From Wolfiporia cocos (taxonomy: Eukaryota > Basidiomycota > Agaricomycetes > Polyporales > Phaeolaceae): a stretch of DNA of 64,000 bases. A program made the translations under genes and the position numbers. The first letter of the stretch is position 1. Each line of letters begins with the position of its first letter. Positions 1-11,722 of this stretch are shown here, one piece after another. The notes beneath the pieces were generated by a model. The model was not told the DNA's origin. It searched no databases and saw only the letters and a list, made by a program, of their open reading frames with translations. The stretch lies in NCBI GenBank assembly GCA_029448655.1, contig JACCLO010000008.1:1798001-1862000 (forward strand), written 5' to 3'.

Positions 1-541
1 TTACACGTTTGTGGGACTCTGTACTACAGAGGAATCCTAACGCGCCCTACAGGACGGTGCGCAACCGCAACAGCGGTGAACTTGTCGGCTGTACCCTAAA
101 GAGGGACTCCTAGAGTCGACATGTTGAGGCGCGCACAGTCAAGCAAGACGAGCTGGGCCCCCGGCCAGAGAGCGCACACAAAGAGGTGAGAGTAAGGGGC
201 TATGCCCAGTTGTCGAGAATCTTAGGAATGGGGAGTAAGCCCACATTCCGTCGTAATATATACATGAGCGATGTGCCTACTAGTACTGCCCTAAAGATGA
301 GGCCTGTGCGCCATATCTACTGGGTCATGTGCTAAGTGACGCTACATGTAACTACTGTGACCATAGTGTGAGTACCGGAGGCGCGCGCTACCCTACAGCG
401 CTAACCTAGCGACCAGGTGACCTGTAATATCTGGGAGTGACGCTGGAGGTAGCTATGGCGTAGAGGCACGGCGTACGCCTAGCGCCGCACATACAACCTA
501 TAGCGAGGGAGTCTAAATTAACAAAGGAATAATTTGTGACA
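1..541 (-). repeat. H-type LTR, 5' part outside the window
   Basis: The sequence resembles the LTRs at 60758-61318 and 62084-62644 along its length: CTGTGGGAC-like start, GAGAATCTTAGGA block, TATACATG box and a terminus ending in TTTGTGACA at 541. Those homologues are the LTRs of a minus-strand element, so the sense strand is minus. It appears to be a solo LTR inserted in a Z-type LTR, because Z sequence starts immediately after it. The left end and its TSD lie outside the window. ORFs inside it are spurious. Confidence 0.75.
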
Positions 542-1021
542 AGGAGGCCGAGCCTATAGCGATATTGCCTTGGTGCTAATATAGTGCTATTTGGCCATGT
601 TGCCATTATTATGCGAAGGCGTGGCGCGCCTGAGGTGTCATTGTGATCAAGGATCTTATGACGTGTGGGGAGCCGAGAAGGCCGACCCAATAGAACATTG
701 CCATGATGTGATGTTTGTATGTGTGGACATTATTATGCGAGCGTGCCGCGCTCGGCCTATCATTATGATCAAGGATCTATGACGTGGCTGGTCTTGCTAT
801 GGTGGGCGAGGCCATTATGATGTAGCGGTAACGTTGCTATTGGACGTGGTTGTACCGTAGCGTTATGTAAGCTAGTCATGTGGTTGATAAGCCCAGTTAA
901 GAGCTTGTCGTGTTGGCAATGGGAGTTAACCCGTAGATGACTTGTAGTTAGACGTATAAATCCCGGATAAATTGCTATAATCATAGGAAAAATGCTGTAA
1001 GCCCCAGATAAATCTGTGACA
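542..1021 (-). repeat. Z-type LTR fragment
   Basis: This stretch matches the distal half of the Z LTRs at 1393-2487 and 3090-4178, from the AGGCCGAGCCTATAGCG block to the terminus AATCTGTGACA. It is bounded on the left by an H LTR and on the right by more H-type sequence. The simplest reading is H inside Z inside H. The left half of this Z copy must lie upstream of the window. Confidence 0.75.
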
Positions 1022-1370
1022 AAAAGGGCTATGCCCATTTGTCGAGAATCTTAGGAATGGGGAGTAATCCCACATTCCATCGTAATATATACATGAGTGA
1101 TGGGACTACTAGTACTGCCCTAAAGAGAAGGCCTGTGCGCTGTATCTACTGGGTCATGTGCTAAGTGACGCATCATGTAACTACTGTGACCATAGTGTGA
1201 GTACCGGAGGCGCGCGCTACCCTACAGTGCTAACCTAACGACCAGGTGACCTGCAATAACTGGGAGTGACGCTGGAGGTGGCTATGGAGTAGAGGCGCGG
1301 TGTACGCCTAGCGCCGCACATACAACCTATAGCGAGGGAGTCTAAATTAATAAAGCAATAATTTGTGACA
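1022..1370 (-). repeat. H-type LTR fragment (right part)
   Basis: It begins in the GGGCTATGCCCA block found at about 197 in the first H copy and runs to AATTTGTGACA. It is thus the right part of an older H LTR that the Z LTR at 542-1021 had split. The sequence after 1370 is gag-like coding sequence of element J. Confidence 0.7.
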
Positions 1371-2895
1371 CAAGATATTCTTGAAACGCGACTGACACAG
1401 ATGGCTCTGTGGGACTCACCAAGCCAGTATCCTTGCGATGAACTAAGGCAACTAGGTGAGGTAGAGGTTATCAGACGCAATAGGAGGTAGGAGGTTCTTC
1501 TACGGCGTACGCCGAGAAGAATAGAACTAAGGTTATAGGCCGTCAAGGCCCTACTTATATACACAAATATAACGGGTCATGTGCTACTGTATAGTGCATG
1601 CCCGATAAGGAGTGTGGGCTTGGTTGCCATAAGGGCGACCAAGTGGAGTGTCTACTCTAAAAAGGCCGTGGCCCGCCGGTAATGGCCGGGCCAATGGTAA
1701 AATAGAGAGCGTGTGGTCTCATCGTGAGATGGACATGTGAAGACGGGCGCAGCCCGGGTATAAGGGATGCCGGTTGCCGGATACCATGAGGTATAATGGC
1801 GATTGGCCGGTCATCGTGTGCTGACCAAGGCGGAACGCCGAGGTCGTAATGCTATTGGGCCAGCAGGCACCGTAGCATGTGATATGTCCGGACCGGATGG
1901 TTACCGGAACATATGGCGGTCTTAGCCGTGAGGTGAGGACCGGTGTTTGGGCAACGCCGTGATGGCAGAAGCCCGGGACTTGGAGAACGCCGAGTCCATG
2001 GGATGGCCGAGAAGGCCGAGCCTATAGCGATATTGCCTTGGTGCTAATATAGTGCTATTTGGCCGTGTTGCCATTATTATGCGAAGGCGTGGCGCGCCTG
2101 AGGTGCCATTGTGATCGAGGATCTTATGGCGGTGGGAAGCCGGGAAGGCCGTTCCAATAGTACAAGGCCGCGAGGCACTGTTTGTACGTGTGGACATTAT
2201 TATGCGAGCGTGCCGCGCTCGGCCTATCATTATGATCTACGATCTATGATGTGGCTGGTCTTGCTCTGACGGGCGAGACCTGTATGACGTAGCTGTAGTG
2301 TTGCTATTGGACCGGAAAGTGCCGTAGCATTATGTAAGCTAGTCATGTGGTGATAAGCCCAGTTAAGAGCTTGTCGTTGTGGCAATGGGAGTTAACCCGT
2401 AGATAACTTGTAGGTAGACGTATAAATCCCAGGTAAATTGCTATAATCGTAGGAAAAATGCTGTAAGCCCCAGATAAATCTGTGACAGCGACAAAGCGTT
2501 TGTCAAGAAGAAAGCTTGGCAACCTTCGAACCAGAATAACGGACGCACTAGTGCTCCGCAGACGACACCGAAAGATCTGAACGCCATGGATGTAGATCGA
2601 ATGACCACCCAAGAAAGGGATGATCACATCAAGAAGGGCAAGTGTTTCACCTGCCATTAGCCGGGGCATATGTCGTGAGACTGCCCAAAGAAACCAAGGA
2701 AGACAGCACGCCCCAAGCAGACTACTCGGAAAACAGAAGAAGAAGAAGCCGAGCAAGAAGCTCGCATCGAGGAAGTCTCTGAGGAAGAGACTGAATACAT
2801 CACCGCGAACAGAGCGATCACAGCAATTAGGGCTCTGAAAGCCAAGAACCCTGAGCTTCTAGCACAGCTCGTAGAAGAACAGGATTTTGCCTAGG
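1371..2895 (+). pseudogene. gag remnant of chromovirus J, split by solo LTR Z1
   Basis: Coding parts are 1371-1392 and 2493 to about 2895. The frame carries a CCHC zinc knuckle (CFTCH...PGHMS..DCPKK, about 2644-2690) typical of Ty3/Gypsy nucleocapsid, followed by an acidic Glu-rich tail. Two nonsense codons lie in the knuckle: TAG at 2658-2660, where Gln is expected, and TGA at 2676-2678, where Arg is expected; both need only one C-to-T change. The N-terminal Gag core lies outside the window. Protease follows in another frame, as is usual for gag/pol. This is a dead copy. Confidence 0.75.
1393..2487 (-). repeat. Solo LTR Z1, TSD GCGAC
   Basis: A 1095-bp LTR starts TGACACAGATGG and ends AAATCTGTGACA, flanked by GCGAC at 1388-1392 and 2488-2492, which proves a single insertion into J gag. 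On the sense (minus) strand it begins TGTCACAGATTT. It contains two diverged ~60-bp internal repeats (CATTATTATGCGA... at about 2074 and 2196). The 90-110 aa ORFs in it are not supported as genes. Confidence 0.9.
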
Positions 2896-4400
2896 AGGGA
2901 AGCCCACGGTCTTACCCTCCAAGAAAGCAGCACATGTAGTTACCTCGTTCGAGAAGAATCGATCCCTCTTCATCCCGGTAATCATGACGCTGGCAAAACC
3001 CGTGAAATGCAATGCATTAATCGACTCAGGAGCAATGTCGAACCTGATCCACAGCAGAGTGGTAGAAAAGTACAAGGTGCCCACGCAACTGACACAGATG
3101 GCTCTGTGGGACTCACCAAGCCAGTATCCTGCGATGAACTAGGCGACTTAGGTGAGGTTATCAGACGCAATAGGAGGTAGGAGGTTCTTCTACGGCGTAC
3201 GCCGAGAAGAATAGAACTGAAGTTATAGAGCGCTTGGCTCCTACTTAAATACATGTGTGGCGGGAGGGCACGTGCTACTAGCTAGTACTGCCTTACCGGG
3301 TTATGTGGCTTTGCCAAGTGGCGAAGCTTATTTTATCTGATGTTTAGTTACTCTATCTAGAATGGCCGTGGAAGGCCCTAATGGCCGACCCAATCGTAAT
3401 AGAGGGATTATGTCTTTATTGTGTTACTAACGCGGGCGCAGCCCGGGTATAGGTGAAGCCGGTTGCCGGATACCTTGCGGAATAATGGCGATTGGCCGTA
3501 CTTCGCTGGATGACCAAGGCGGGACACCGAGGTCGTAATGCTATTGGACCGTAAGGTACCGTAGCATGTGTTATGTCCGGACCGGAAGGTAACCGGGACA
3601 TGTGTTGGTCTTAGCCGTGAGGCGAGGACCGGTGTTTGGGCAATGCCGTAATGGCAGAAGCCCGGGACTTGGAGAACGCCGAGTCCGTGGGATGGCCGAG
3701 AAGGCCGAGCCTATAGCAATATTGCCTTGGTGCTAATATAGTGCTATTTGGCCGTGTTGCCATTATTATGCGAAGGCGTGGCGCGCCTGAGGTGCCATTG
3801 TGATCGAGGATCTTATGGCGGTGGGAAGCCGGGAAGGCCGACCCAATAGTACAAGGCCGCGAGGCACTGTTTGTACATGTGGACATTATTATGTGAGCGT
3901 GCCGCGCTCGGCCTATCATTATGATCTAGGATCTATGACGTGGCTGGTCTTGCTCTGATGGGCGAGACCTGTATGACGTATGCTGTAGTGTTGCTATTGG
4001 ACGTGGTTGTACCGTAGCGTTACGTAAGCTAGTCATGTGGTTGATAAGCCCAGTTAAGAGCTTGTCGTGGTGGCAATGGGAGTTAACCCGTAGATAACTT
4101 GTAGGTAGACGTATAAATCCCAGGTAAATTGCTATAATCGTAGGAAAAATGCTGTAAGCCCCAGATAAATCTGTGACAGCAACCCTTGAAGAACCCGATC
4201 ATTGTCAAGAACGTTGACGGGACAGAAAACAAGGACGGATGAATAGATCGAGAAGCCACCATACTCCTACGATACCCAAAAACCCAGAAGACACGGAAAG
4301 TCCGATTCCTGGTAGGATCGATTGGCATTAAAAATATGATCCTAGGGTATGGGTGGCTGAAAGACGAAAACCCCACGATCGACTGGAGGGACCAGATGAT
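2896..4400 (+). pseudogene. Protease of chromovirus J, split by solo LTR Z2
   Basis: Retropepsin-type aspartic protease. The catalytic motif ALIDSGAMSNLIH lies at about 3016-3055 and the distal ILGYGWLKDENPTIDW motif at about 4339-4386, with solo LTR Z2 between them. TGA at 4240-4242 replaces a probable Arg codon. The reading frame continues directly into a dUTPase domain, not into RT. The frame is open from 4243 onward. Confidence 0.8.
3090..4178 (-). repeat. Solo LTR Z2, TSD GCAAC
   Basis: A 1089-bp LTR, TGACACAGATGG to AAATCTGTGACA, with GCAAC at 3085-3089 and 4179-4183. It is closely related to Z1. A short hairpin CACAGA-TGGC-TCTGTG sits at its plus-strand start, which is the U5 end on the sense strand. 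Confidence 0.92.
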
Positions 4401-4920
4401 TGACGTACGATCAGTATTAGGGGCAGAAGAAAGAAAACAGGAAACCACAATCCGTATGAATACGATGGAAATGGTAGTTTCCCCAGAAGGAAAAATTCCA
4501 ACAAGGGGAACCCAAGAAGCTGCAGGGTACGACCTTTATGCCGCAGAAGAAACCGAGATCCCTGCAGGAGGATGGAAATTAGTCTCTACAGGAGTAAAAA
4601 TGAAGATCCCAAAAGGATCATACAGAAGGTTGGCCGGACGATCAGGCAACACCCTCAGACATGGGCTGGTAGTGCAAGCCGGAGTCATAGACTCAGACTA
4701 CCGAGGAGATGTAGGAGCCATCGTCTTCAACTATTCGGACAAAACACACAGAATTATCCCGGGCATGCGAATAGCCCAGATAATATTCGAACAACACTTA
4801 ACCCCCGACATTGTAAAGGTTGAAGATCTAGACGAAACCGAAAGAGGAGAAAAAGGGTTTGGATCCACGGACCAACCAGAAGAAACAAGTCAACGATTAT
4901 ACACTCCTGACGAGTACAAA
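4387..4920 (+). CDS. dUTPase domain inside J pol (between protease and RT)
   Basis: Trimeric-type dUTPase, which hydrolyses dUTP to dUMP and PPi and so limits uracil in cDNA. Motifs in order: AAGYDLYAAEE (motif 1, about 4519-4551), a divergent motif 2 (AGRSGNTLRHGL in place of the usual APRSGLA), GVIDSDYRGDV (motif 3, about 4684), GMRIAQII (motif 4, about 4762) and RGEKGFGSTD (motif 5, about 4840-4872). It is in frame with protease upstream and with the linker to RT downstream, so it is an internal domain of the polyprotein. The altered motif 2 may weaken activity. No nonsense codon falls inside the domain. Confidence 0.88.
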
Positions 4921-6043
4921 GCAATTCGACGCTTCGCGAAGGAAGGCCCTAGGATCATAGGAAAGAAAGGGGAGATGCGAAGGAAGTTCCGAACAAAGAT
5001 ACAAATCATCAATGCTGTCAGGAAAGTGTTGACAAAATCTCAGGAATTCGCGCAGAAAACCCCCGAACCTGAACGAGCGATTGAGGAGATGGTCCCAAAA
5101 CACCTATTGGACTTCGCCAAGGTGTTCAGCAAGGAGTCTGCGGCAGCATTCCCCCCATCAAGACCATGGGACCACGCAATTGAACTAAAACCCGACTTCG
5201 TGCCAAGGGACTGCAAAGTATATGCGCTATCACCCAAAGAATAACAGGCAATGGACGAATTCCTGAAAGAAAACCTGGCCAAGGGATTCATAGTTCCTTC
5301 GAGATCCCCGATGGCGTCACCCTTCCTTTTCGTCCCAAAGAAAGACAATGGCCTACGGCCCTGTCAAGATTATCGATATCTGAACGAATGGACGATAAAG
5401 AACGTCTACCCCCTGCCACTTATCTCAGAGCTCCTGGAAAAGCTGAAGGGAGCGAAAATCTTGACGAAAATGGACCTCAGAGCAGGATACAACAACGTTC
5501 GAATCAAAGCAGGAGACGAATGGAAGGAAGCCTTCAAAACGAATCGAGGGTTATACGAACCCACGGTTATGTTTTTCGGATTATGCAATGCGCCAGGAAC
5601 CTTTCAAGCAATGATCAATGAAATCCTGAAAGAAGAAATCCTCGAAAGGTGGGTGCTTGTTTACATGGATGACATCCTTGTTTTCTCGGCAGACGAGAAA
5701 ACACACAAAGAACGAGAATGGCAGATCCTCCAGAGATCGGTGGATAATCACCTCTTTGTAAAACCCGAAAAATGCGCCTTTGGTGTCGACAGAGTCGAAT
5801 TTCTAGGGCTAGTCATCACCTCAGGAAATATCCAGATGGACCCGGCGAAACTAAACGAGTGGCCGACTCCCCGGAATCTCAAGGAAGTCAGATCCTTCCT
5901 AGGATTTGCGAACTTCTATCGGAAATTCATCGATCACTACTCAACGCACGCCCGACCCCTGGTATACCTCACAAAAACGGTCACAGGGACAGGGTTTCAG
6001 TGGACAGATAAAGAACAGAAAGTGTTCGACTACATGAAGCAGG

Positions 6044-6286
6044 TATCACAAGACGCGCAGCGGACCCAATGCAACACGCTTATGAGTGGTGTTATAGACC
6101 ACTCCCCCAAAAGGGCTACGATAACAGCTTGGCTGTTATCAAGGGTCCGGCTATATCTGCAGTTCAGATTCCCACGCTTAGCGTCTACGGGTAGCCTTGT
6201 TCAGGTTATACCCACGTATTCCCTCTGTATACCCTAGTTAATTACTCCGTAACGTCCAGATGCCTTTACAGGTATAATCTGTGACA
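6044..6286 (-). repeat. Mini-LTR copy A (243 bp), TSD GCAGG
   Basis: It starts TATCACAAGACG and ends AATCTGTGACA with GCAGG on both sides (6039-6043, 6287-6291). It interrupts J RNase H; when it is removed, the reading frame rejoins. It shares the palindrome AACAGC...GCTGTT and a GGGAATCTGAACTGCAGATATAG-like block with the copies at 10874 and 42880. It has no coding capacity. Confidence 0.88.
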
Positions 6287-6543
6287 GCAGGCATTTACAA
6301 CGGCACCCGCACTAGGAACACCAGACAAGGAGAAACCGTTCATCCTCGAAACAGACGCATCTCAGTTCGCCACGGGGGCAGTACTGAAACAGACAGATGA
6401 AACAGGGCGCGAACGGCCAGTGGGATATCTCTCACAATCCCTGACACCAGCAGAATGGAACTACAAAATCTATGATCGCGAACTACTCGGAATAGTCCGA
6501 GCATTAGAAGAATGGCGGCACCTGCTAGAAGGAGCACCGCATC

Positions 6544-7174
6544 TGTCACGGTAACCACCGTGCCACCCGCCCTAGCGGGGAACCCCTATATCCGCCCTAT
6601 CCCTAATGCCTAAAGCCCCCCACCCTCCTATGGCGGAGAACAAGAAGGCACTCCTGTTGAGGAGCCCTGTATTGCTCAGACTAGCAGGTAGAGGAATGAG
6701 AGATGAGGTAGATGCAATGAATAGAGGCCCCCACGCCCAAGTAGGACGTAGCAGGCTTTGTCGACTAGGACCCTGCACGCAAAGACAAGAGAGGCAGACG
6801 GTATTGAGAGGTTGCCAGGGGACGCGCCCCCAACGACGAGAAGATAAGTTCTGAGGAGTACCTCAGAACGCTACCTAGTATATATACATGTGGACGCAGA
6901 TTCCTATAGCTACAAGACCTGCCCTAATGGCATGGTCTGTGCACACTGTGACTACTAGTCACGCTACACATGACTAAGTAACACTGAGTGACTCCAGTGA
7001 CGTACCACGTGACCTAAGTAAGAGATAAGATATGATGAAGACTTATCTACTTTCCCATGCACGTGCAGTCCCGGGCGGCTAGGTATAACATAACCATAAC
7101 GAATGTCTGTGGATAAGCGTTAGCCAAGGGTGAGACAAAAAGATAATCCCTTTATTCAGGGATTTCTTGTGACA
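6544..7174 (-). repeat. Solo LTR K1, TSD GCATC
   Basis: A 631-bp LTR, TGTCACGGTAACC to TTTCTTGTGACA, flanked by GCATC (6539-6543, 7175-7179). It splits J RNase H. The first bases form a perfect hairpin CACGGT-AACC-ACCGTG. A TATATATACATG box near 6880 has the same orientation as in the other minus-sense LTRs, so the sense strand is probably minus. Confidence 0.9.
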
Positions 7175-8634
7175 GCATCGGATCTTGATCCGGAGTGATC
7201 ACCAGAACCTGATGTACTGGAGAAGCCCACAGCGCCTAAACCGGCGACAAGCAAGATGGCATCTATTCCTTTCGCAATTCGACCTGAAATTATAGCACGT
7301 CCCTGGAAGGAAACTGGTCATGGCCAACACACTTTCTAGGTTGTACCACCTTGACAAAAGTGACGAAGACAACAAGGGAATAACCATGATTCCGGACGAG
7401 CTTGTAGTCCATGTGATCCAGATTCCGATCATTGATCGAATCAAAAGCGCCAACGATCGAGATGTATCTGCGGAACAGGCGATCCGTGCCCTAGAAGGCA
7501 CAGATGAATTCCCCGCGAAAACCGCCGCAGATGATTGGCAGCAAACGGATGGAATATTGCTCTACAAGGGCAGGATGTACGTGCCAAAAGATGAGGGTCT
7601 TCGATGAGATGTCATCTCAAAATACCACGACTCGATCCCGGCCGGACACCCTGGGATCTGGGGAATGACAGTACAAGTCACAACCCACTTTTGGTGGCCT
7701 GACATGAGAACAATGATAGCGGAATATGTCCGGGGCTGTGCAATCTGTCAACAGATGAAACCTGATCGGAATCCGATAAAACCCCCGCTACAACTGATAC
7801 CGACGCGAGAAGACGCCCTCCCATTCTCACAATGTTCGGTCGACTTTGTCACCGATCTGCCAAGAGTTGGGAAATATGATTCCATGATGGTGATTGTCGA
7901 CCACGGCCTATCCAAGGCAATCTCTCTCACCCCATGCGACAAAACAATTACAAGTGAAGGGGCGGCAGAAATATTCCATCGAAAAATCTACTCGCAATAC
8001 GGTATTCCCCGAAAGATCATTTCGGATAGGGGACCACAATTCGCGTCAAGACTCTTCAAAGAGTTATGCAGGCTGCAGGGGACAGAATCAGCAATGAGTA
8101 CGGCATACCACCCACAGACAGACGGACAAACGGAAAGGATGAATCAACAGATCGAAGTATACCTTCGTATCTATTGCATGAACGACCCTTTCCAATGGGT
8201 ACAACGACTACCTGACGTCGAATTCGCCCACAACACCAGACGAACCGAAAACCGACCCGCGCCACTTGAAATAATCCTAGGATATGTCCTGAGAGGATTC
8301 CCAGACTATGACAGAATAGGGAACGTCCCGGCAGCACTCGAGCGGATCAATAAAAAAAAGAGGTGCAAAACATGGCATTCATCACGCACAAACTAGCACA
8401 GCAAAGAATGGCGGGACGTTTCCTCCGAGAACTTCAGAAGGGGGACAAGGTCTGGCTTGATGCAAAGAACTTGACGATACCATATGAATCAAACAAGCTA
8501 GCACCAAAAAGAGAAGGACCCTTCACCATCATGAAAAAGATGGGGCCCACAACCTATCGGCTACAGTTACCGACAAGCTGGAAGATTCACCCTGTCTTCC
8601 ATGCCGCATTACTGAAACCATTCAAGGAAACGGG

Positions 8635-10090
8635 TGACACGGATCTATCCTGTGGGACTCACCTAGTCGCTATCCTTAGGTAGTAGGGCGACTAGAGGAG
8701 GAAGATAAACCCAGTGCAGCAAGTACCATTGGAAGTAGTATTGCAGTAAGGCCAAGAGTGCTTGGGACTACCAATGGTAGTCCGCCGGGGAGTACCTATG
8801 GTACTCCACCTATGGGCACATGGTGGTGAAGACGATAGAATAGAACCGAAGTATGGAGCGCTTGGCTCCTACTTGTCACGGTAACCACCATGCCACCTGC
8901 CCCAGCGGGGAACCCCTATATCCGCCCTATGCCTAACGCCTATAGCCCCTCACCCTCCTAACGGCGGAGAACAAGGAGGCACTCCTATTGAGGAGTCCTG
9001 CCGTATTGCCCAGACTAGCAGGTAAAGGAATAAAAGACAAGATGGATGCAATGAATAGAGGCCCCCACGCCCAAGTAGGACGCAGCAGGCTTTGTCGACG
9101 AGGACCCTGCACGCAGAGACAAGCAGGCAGACGGTATAGGAAAGGTTGCCAGGGGACGCGCCCCCAACGACGAGAAGATAAGTTCTGAGGAGTACCTCAG
9201 AACGCTACCTAGTATATATACATGTGGACGCTATCTACTGTAGCTACAAGACCTGCCCTAATGGCATGGTCTGTGCACACTGTGACTACGCTGCACATGA
9301 CTAAGTAACGATCGTGACTCCAGTGACGTACCACGTGACCTATGTAAGAGATAAGATATGATGAAGACTTATCTATTTCCCATGCACGTGCAGTCCCGGG
9401 CGGCTAGGTATAACGTAGCGAATATCTGGAGAATAAAGGTGAATAAATCGTCAGGGAACCCCTTTATTCCGGGATTTCTTGTGACACTACTTAAATACAT
9501 GTATGCGGAGAGGTCATGTGCTACTGTATAGTACTACCTTTCCGGGTTATGCGGCTTTGCCAAAGGGCGAAGCTTATCTTATCTATGTGTTTATGATCCT
9601 ATCTACAATGGCCGTGTGGGCTGGTAATGGCCGCACCAATAGTAGTGAAGGAGGTTTATTATTATCTTGATTAACGCAGGCACAGCCCGGGTATCATGTA
9701 GATGTCCAGAGAATAGGCAAGAGCCGATCCAGGAGGACGGGCCGAGGAGGCCGACCCAATAGAACATTGCTTGGTGGCGATGTTTGTGATTGTGGACATA
9801 ATTATGCGAGCGTGCCACGCTCGGCCTATCATTATGATCTAAGATCTTATGATGTGGCTGGTCTTGCTCTGACGGGCGAGACTTATGACGTAGCTGTAGT
9901 GTTGCTATTGGACCGGATGGTCCCGTAGCGTTTATGTAAGCTGGTCATGTGGTTGATAAGCCCAGTTAAGAGCTTGTCGTGGTGGCAATGGGAGTTAACC
10001 CGTAGATAACATGTAGTTAGACGTATAAATCCCGGATAAATTGCTATAATCGTAGGAAAAATGCTGTAAGCCCCAGATAAATCTGTGACA
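8635..10090 (-). repeat. Solo Z-like LTR Z3, holding nested LTR K2
   Basis: The LTR runs from TGACACGGATCT to AAATCTGTGACA. About 840 bp remain once K2 (8874-9486 plus its TSD) is removed. The flanks ACGGG and ACGAT agree at only three of five bases, so the TSD has decayed or one end is rearranged. It lies between the GPF/Y module and the chromodomain of J. Confidence 0.75.
8874..9486 (-). repeat. Solo LTR K2, TSD CTACT
   Basis: A 613-bp relative of K1 (TGTCACGGTAACC to TTTCTTGTGACA) with CTACT at 8869-8873 and 9487-9491. It is inserted in solo LTR Z3, which makes it the younger of the two. Confidence 0.9.
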
Positions 10091-10426
10091 ACGATGGTGC
10101 ACGGACCCAATTATCTACGGCCGCCACCTGATATCATCAAGGGACAGGAAGAGTACGAAGTCGAAGCCATCATTGCTGGTAGATGGTGAGCAAAGCAGCA
10201 CCAGTACTTCGTCAAGTGGAAAGGCTATGCCACGGCCGACAACTCATGGGAAGACGAAGGAAATTTAGAACACTCCAGGGAACTGATAAAAGACTACCAC
10301 AAGACGAGAGTCAGAACAACCCCGACACTTGAAAACCAAACAGTAATAGTATGTCGACGACTCGCGACCAGCTCCCCTGTCGCACCACAACCCCCGGTGA
10401 TGCGGACCGACGAGAAGGCCGGCTGA
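10091..10426 (+). pseudogene. Chromodomain and C-terminus of J pol
   Basis: About 10143-10310 encodes a chromodomain: [13 protein letters not shown], then a stop, then YFVKWKGYATADNSWED and a helix NLEHSRELIKDYH. In chromoviruses this module steers integration by binding histone tails. TGA at 10187-10189 breaks it and is explained by CGA to TGA. The pol frame ends at 10424-10426, after the start of the next ORF (10351), so the two overlap by about 75 nt in different frames. There is no dUTPase at this C-terminus, unlike in F, G and I. Confidence 0.85.
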
Positions 10427-11668
10427 GAGGTACGCCACCAAGAAGGTACTCTCCCCAGCACCTGCAGATCAGACACGCCCTCCTCTGGTACAGGGCCGAG
10501 GGACCTTTTGCTGGCCGAGCCGATGGCTGGTCGGCCCTCTTCGACATCGCGCAGGACCTCACCCACGTATACAGCTCATACCAGAACATCACCGAGGACC
10601 TCGTCCGAATGGAGGGGCAGATCAGAGAGCAGAGGGAGGGACTCGAACTACTCACCGACCAACTTATCGACAGATTGGCCGCCACTACAACGGCCCGATT
10701 ACGACACGCGCTCAACGACTTCGAGGATTGGGAGCACGTTACTCCCAGTCGACCCGAATACACACCACGACCCGCCCGCTTTTTCTCCACCAACGAACGA
10801 CGCCGAGTTGCAAGGCCGTTTAATTTTATGGAACGCGATCGAGTATTATTGAGTATTATTTCCATTGCCTACCTGTCACAGATAATGCGAAAGCATAATA
10901 TCATAGACGTTATGGAGCAATAGGGTACATTACCCGTACGTGGCGCTGGCCTACACCATAGAGTGTCTAATAGGCGCCGAGCGTGGGAATATGAACTGCA
11001 GATATAGCTGGACCCTTGATAGCAGCATGAGCTGTTATCGTAGCACTTTTGGGGGAGTGGCTATTATGCTACTCATAAGCACGTTGCATTGGGTCCGCAG
11101 CGCGTCTTGTGATACTACCGAGACTCAGAGAGCCCGCCGAACAGGAGTTAGAGACCCGACGCCACGTATTCCTGGTATGGGAGGCAACGGGAGACGTGAA
11201 CCACCTGCACGCCCAACGAGCCCTAGGGCTACCCCAGCGCGACAGCGAAGAGTGAATAGCACGCCGCCTATTCGACAATCTCCATCAGTGCAAAGTATAA
11301 CCCGCGAGGAGTTTGAGCGAAGTGCGAGGGAGCAGGAACGGGACACCACCTCCTTACCCACATGGGCAGCCCGAAACCTCCATCGCGCCACGCACCACTG
11401 GAGGTACCGACATAACGAATACCTCCGAGATATCCCTTCTTTATGGGTACCAGCGAGGCCCTCACCCGAACAACCCTGTCGACAGTGCGGATCCGCCAGC
11501 CACTGGATCCTCGACTGTCCCGATTATATTTGCAGAGCTTGTGGGCTCAATCAATCAGGTCATCGACAGAATGAATGCCGCCAACACTTCGTATGGCGAA
11601 CTCCTACGACCCCGTCCCTCAGCGGGAATGGGGATATCTACAACGAACAGGACGCTGAGGCTCTCTGA
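10351..11668 (+). pseudogene. Extra ORF of J after pol, with two zinc knuckles
   Basis: The ORF opens with ATG at 10351, is interrupted by mini-LTR B (10874-11114) and ends at 11666-11668, about 355 codons when the insertion is discounted. A 10-bp tandem duplication (GAGTATTATT twice, 10841-10860) is the apparent cause of the frame change between its halves. The N-terminal half is helical and charged, the middle is Arg/Pro-rich, and the C-terminal part has CRQCGSASHWILDC (CX2CX4HX4C) followed by CRACGLNQSGHRQNEC (CX2CX6HX4C). It lies where env would lie in a retrovirus but shows no signal peptide or membrane segment. The function is unknown; nucleic-acid binding is inferred from the knuckles. 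Confidence 0.65.
10874..11114 (+). repeat. Mini-LTR copy B (241 bp), TSD CTACC
   Basis: TGTCACAGATAATG to GCGTCTTGTGATA, flanked by CTACC (10869-10873, 11115-11119). Same family as copies A and C. The palindrome-like block GATAGCAGCATGAGCTGTTATC is retained in slightly decayed form, as is GGGAATATGAACTGCAGAT. Confidence 0.88.
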
Positions 11669-11722
11669 AAGAGGGGGCTTGGAGAATTCATTGAGGACGA
11701 TGAACGCTTAGGAGGGAGCTGA

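Larger units (their letters stand above)
4921..8634 (+). pseudogene. RT, RNase H and integrase of chromovirus J
   Basis: Order: linker (YTPDEYKAIRRFA..., about 4903); RT with [19 protein letters not shown] and VYMDDILVF; RNase H with ETDASQF and [15 protein letters not shown] (6292-6543); integrase zinc-binding HHCC (7620-7760); catalytic core with SVDFVTDLP, SDRGPQF and QTDGQTERMNQ (D, D, E all present); GPF/Y module REGPFTIMKK (about 8510). Coding sequence is interrupted by mini-LTR A (6044-6286) and solo LTR K1 (6544-7174). Lesions: TAA at 5242-5244, TGA at 7604-7606 and a frameshift near an A8 run at about 8352. All domains are recognisable but the copy is inactive. Confidence 0.88.

Noticed and set aside
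1922..3919. Minus-strand ORFs of ~102 codons repeated at 1922-2230 and 3611-3919 (MIGRARHA...)
   Set aside because: They lie wholly inside the Z-type solo LTRs and repeat because the LTR repeats. They have no motif and would be non-coding.
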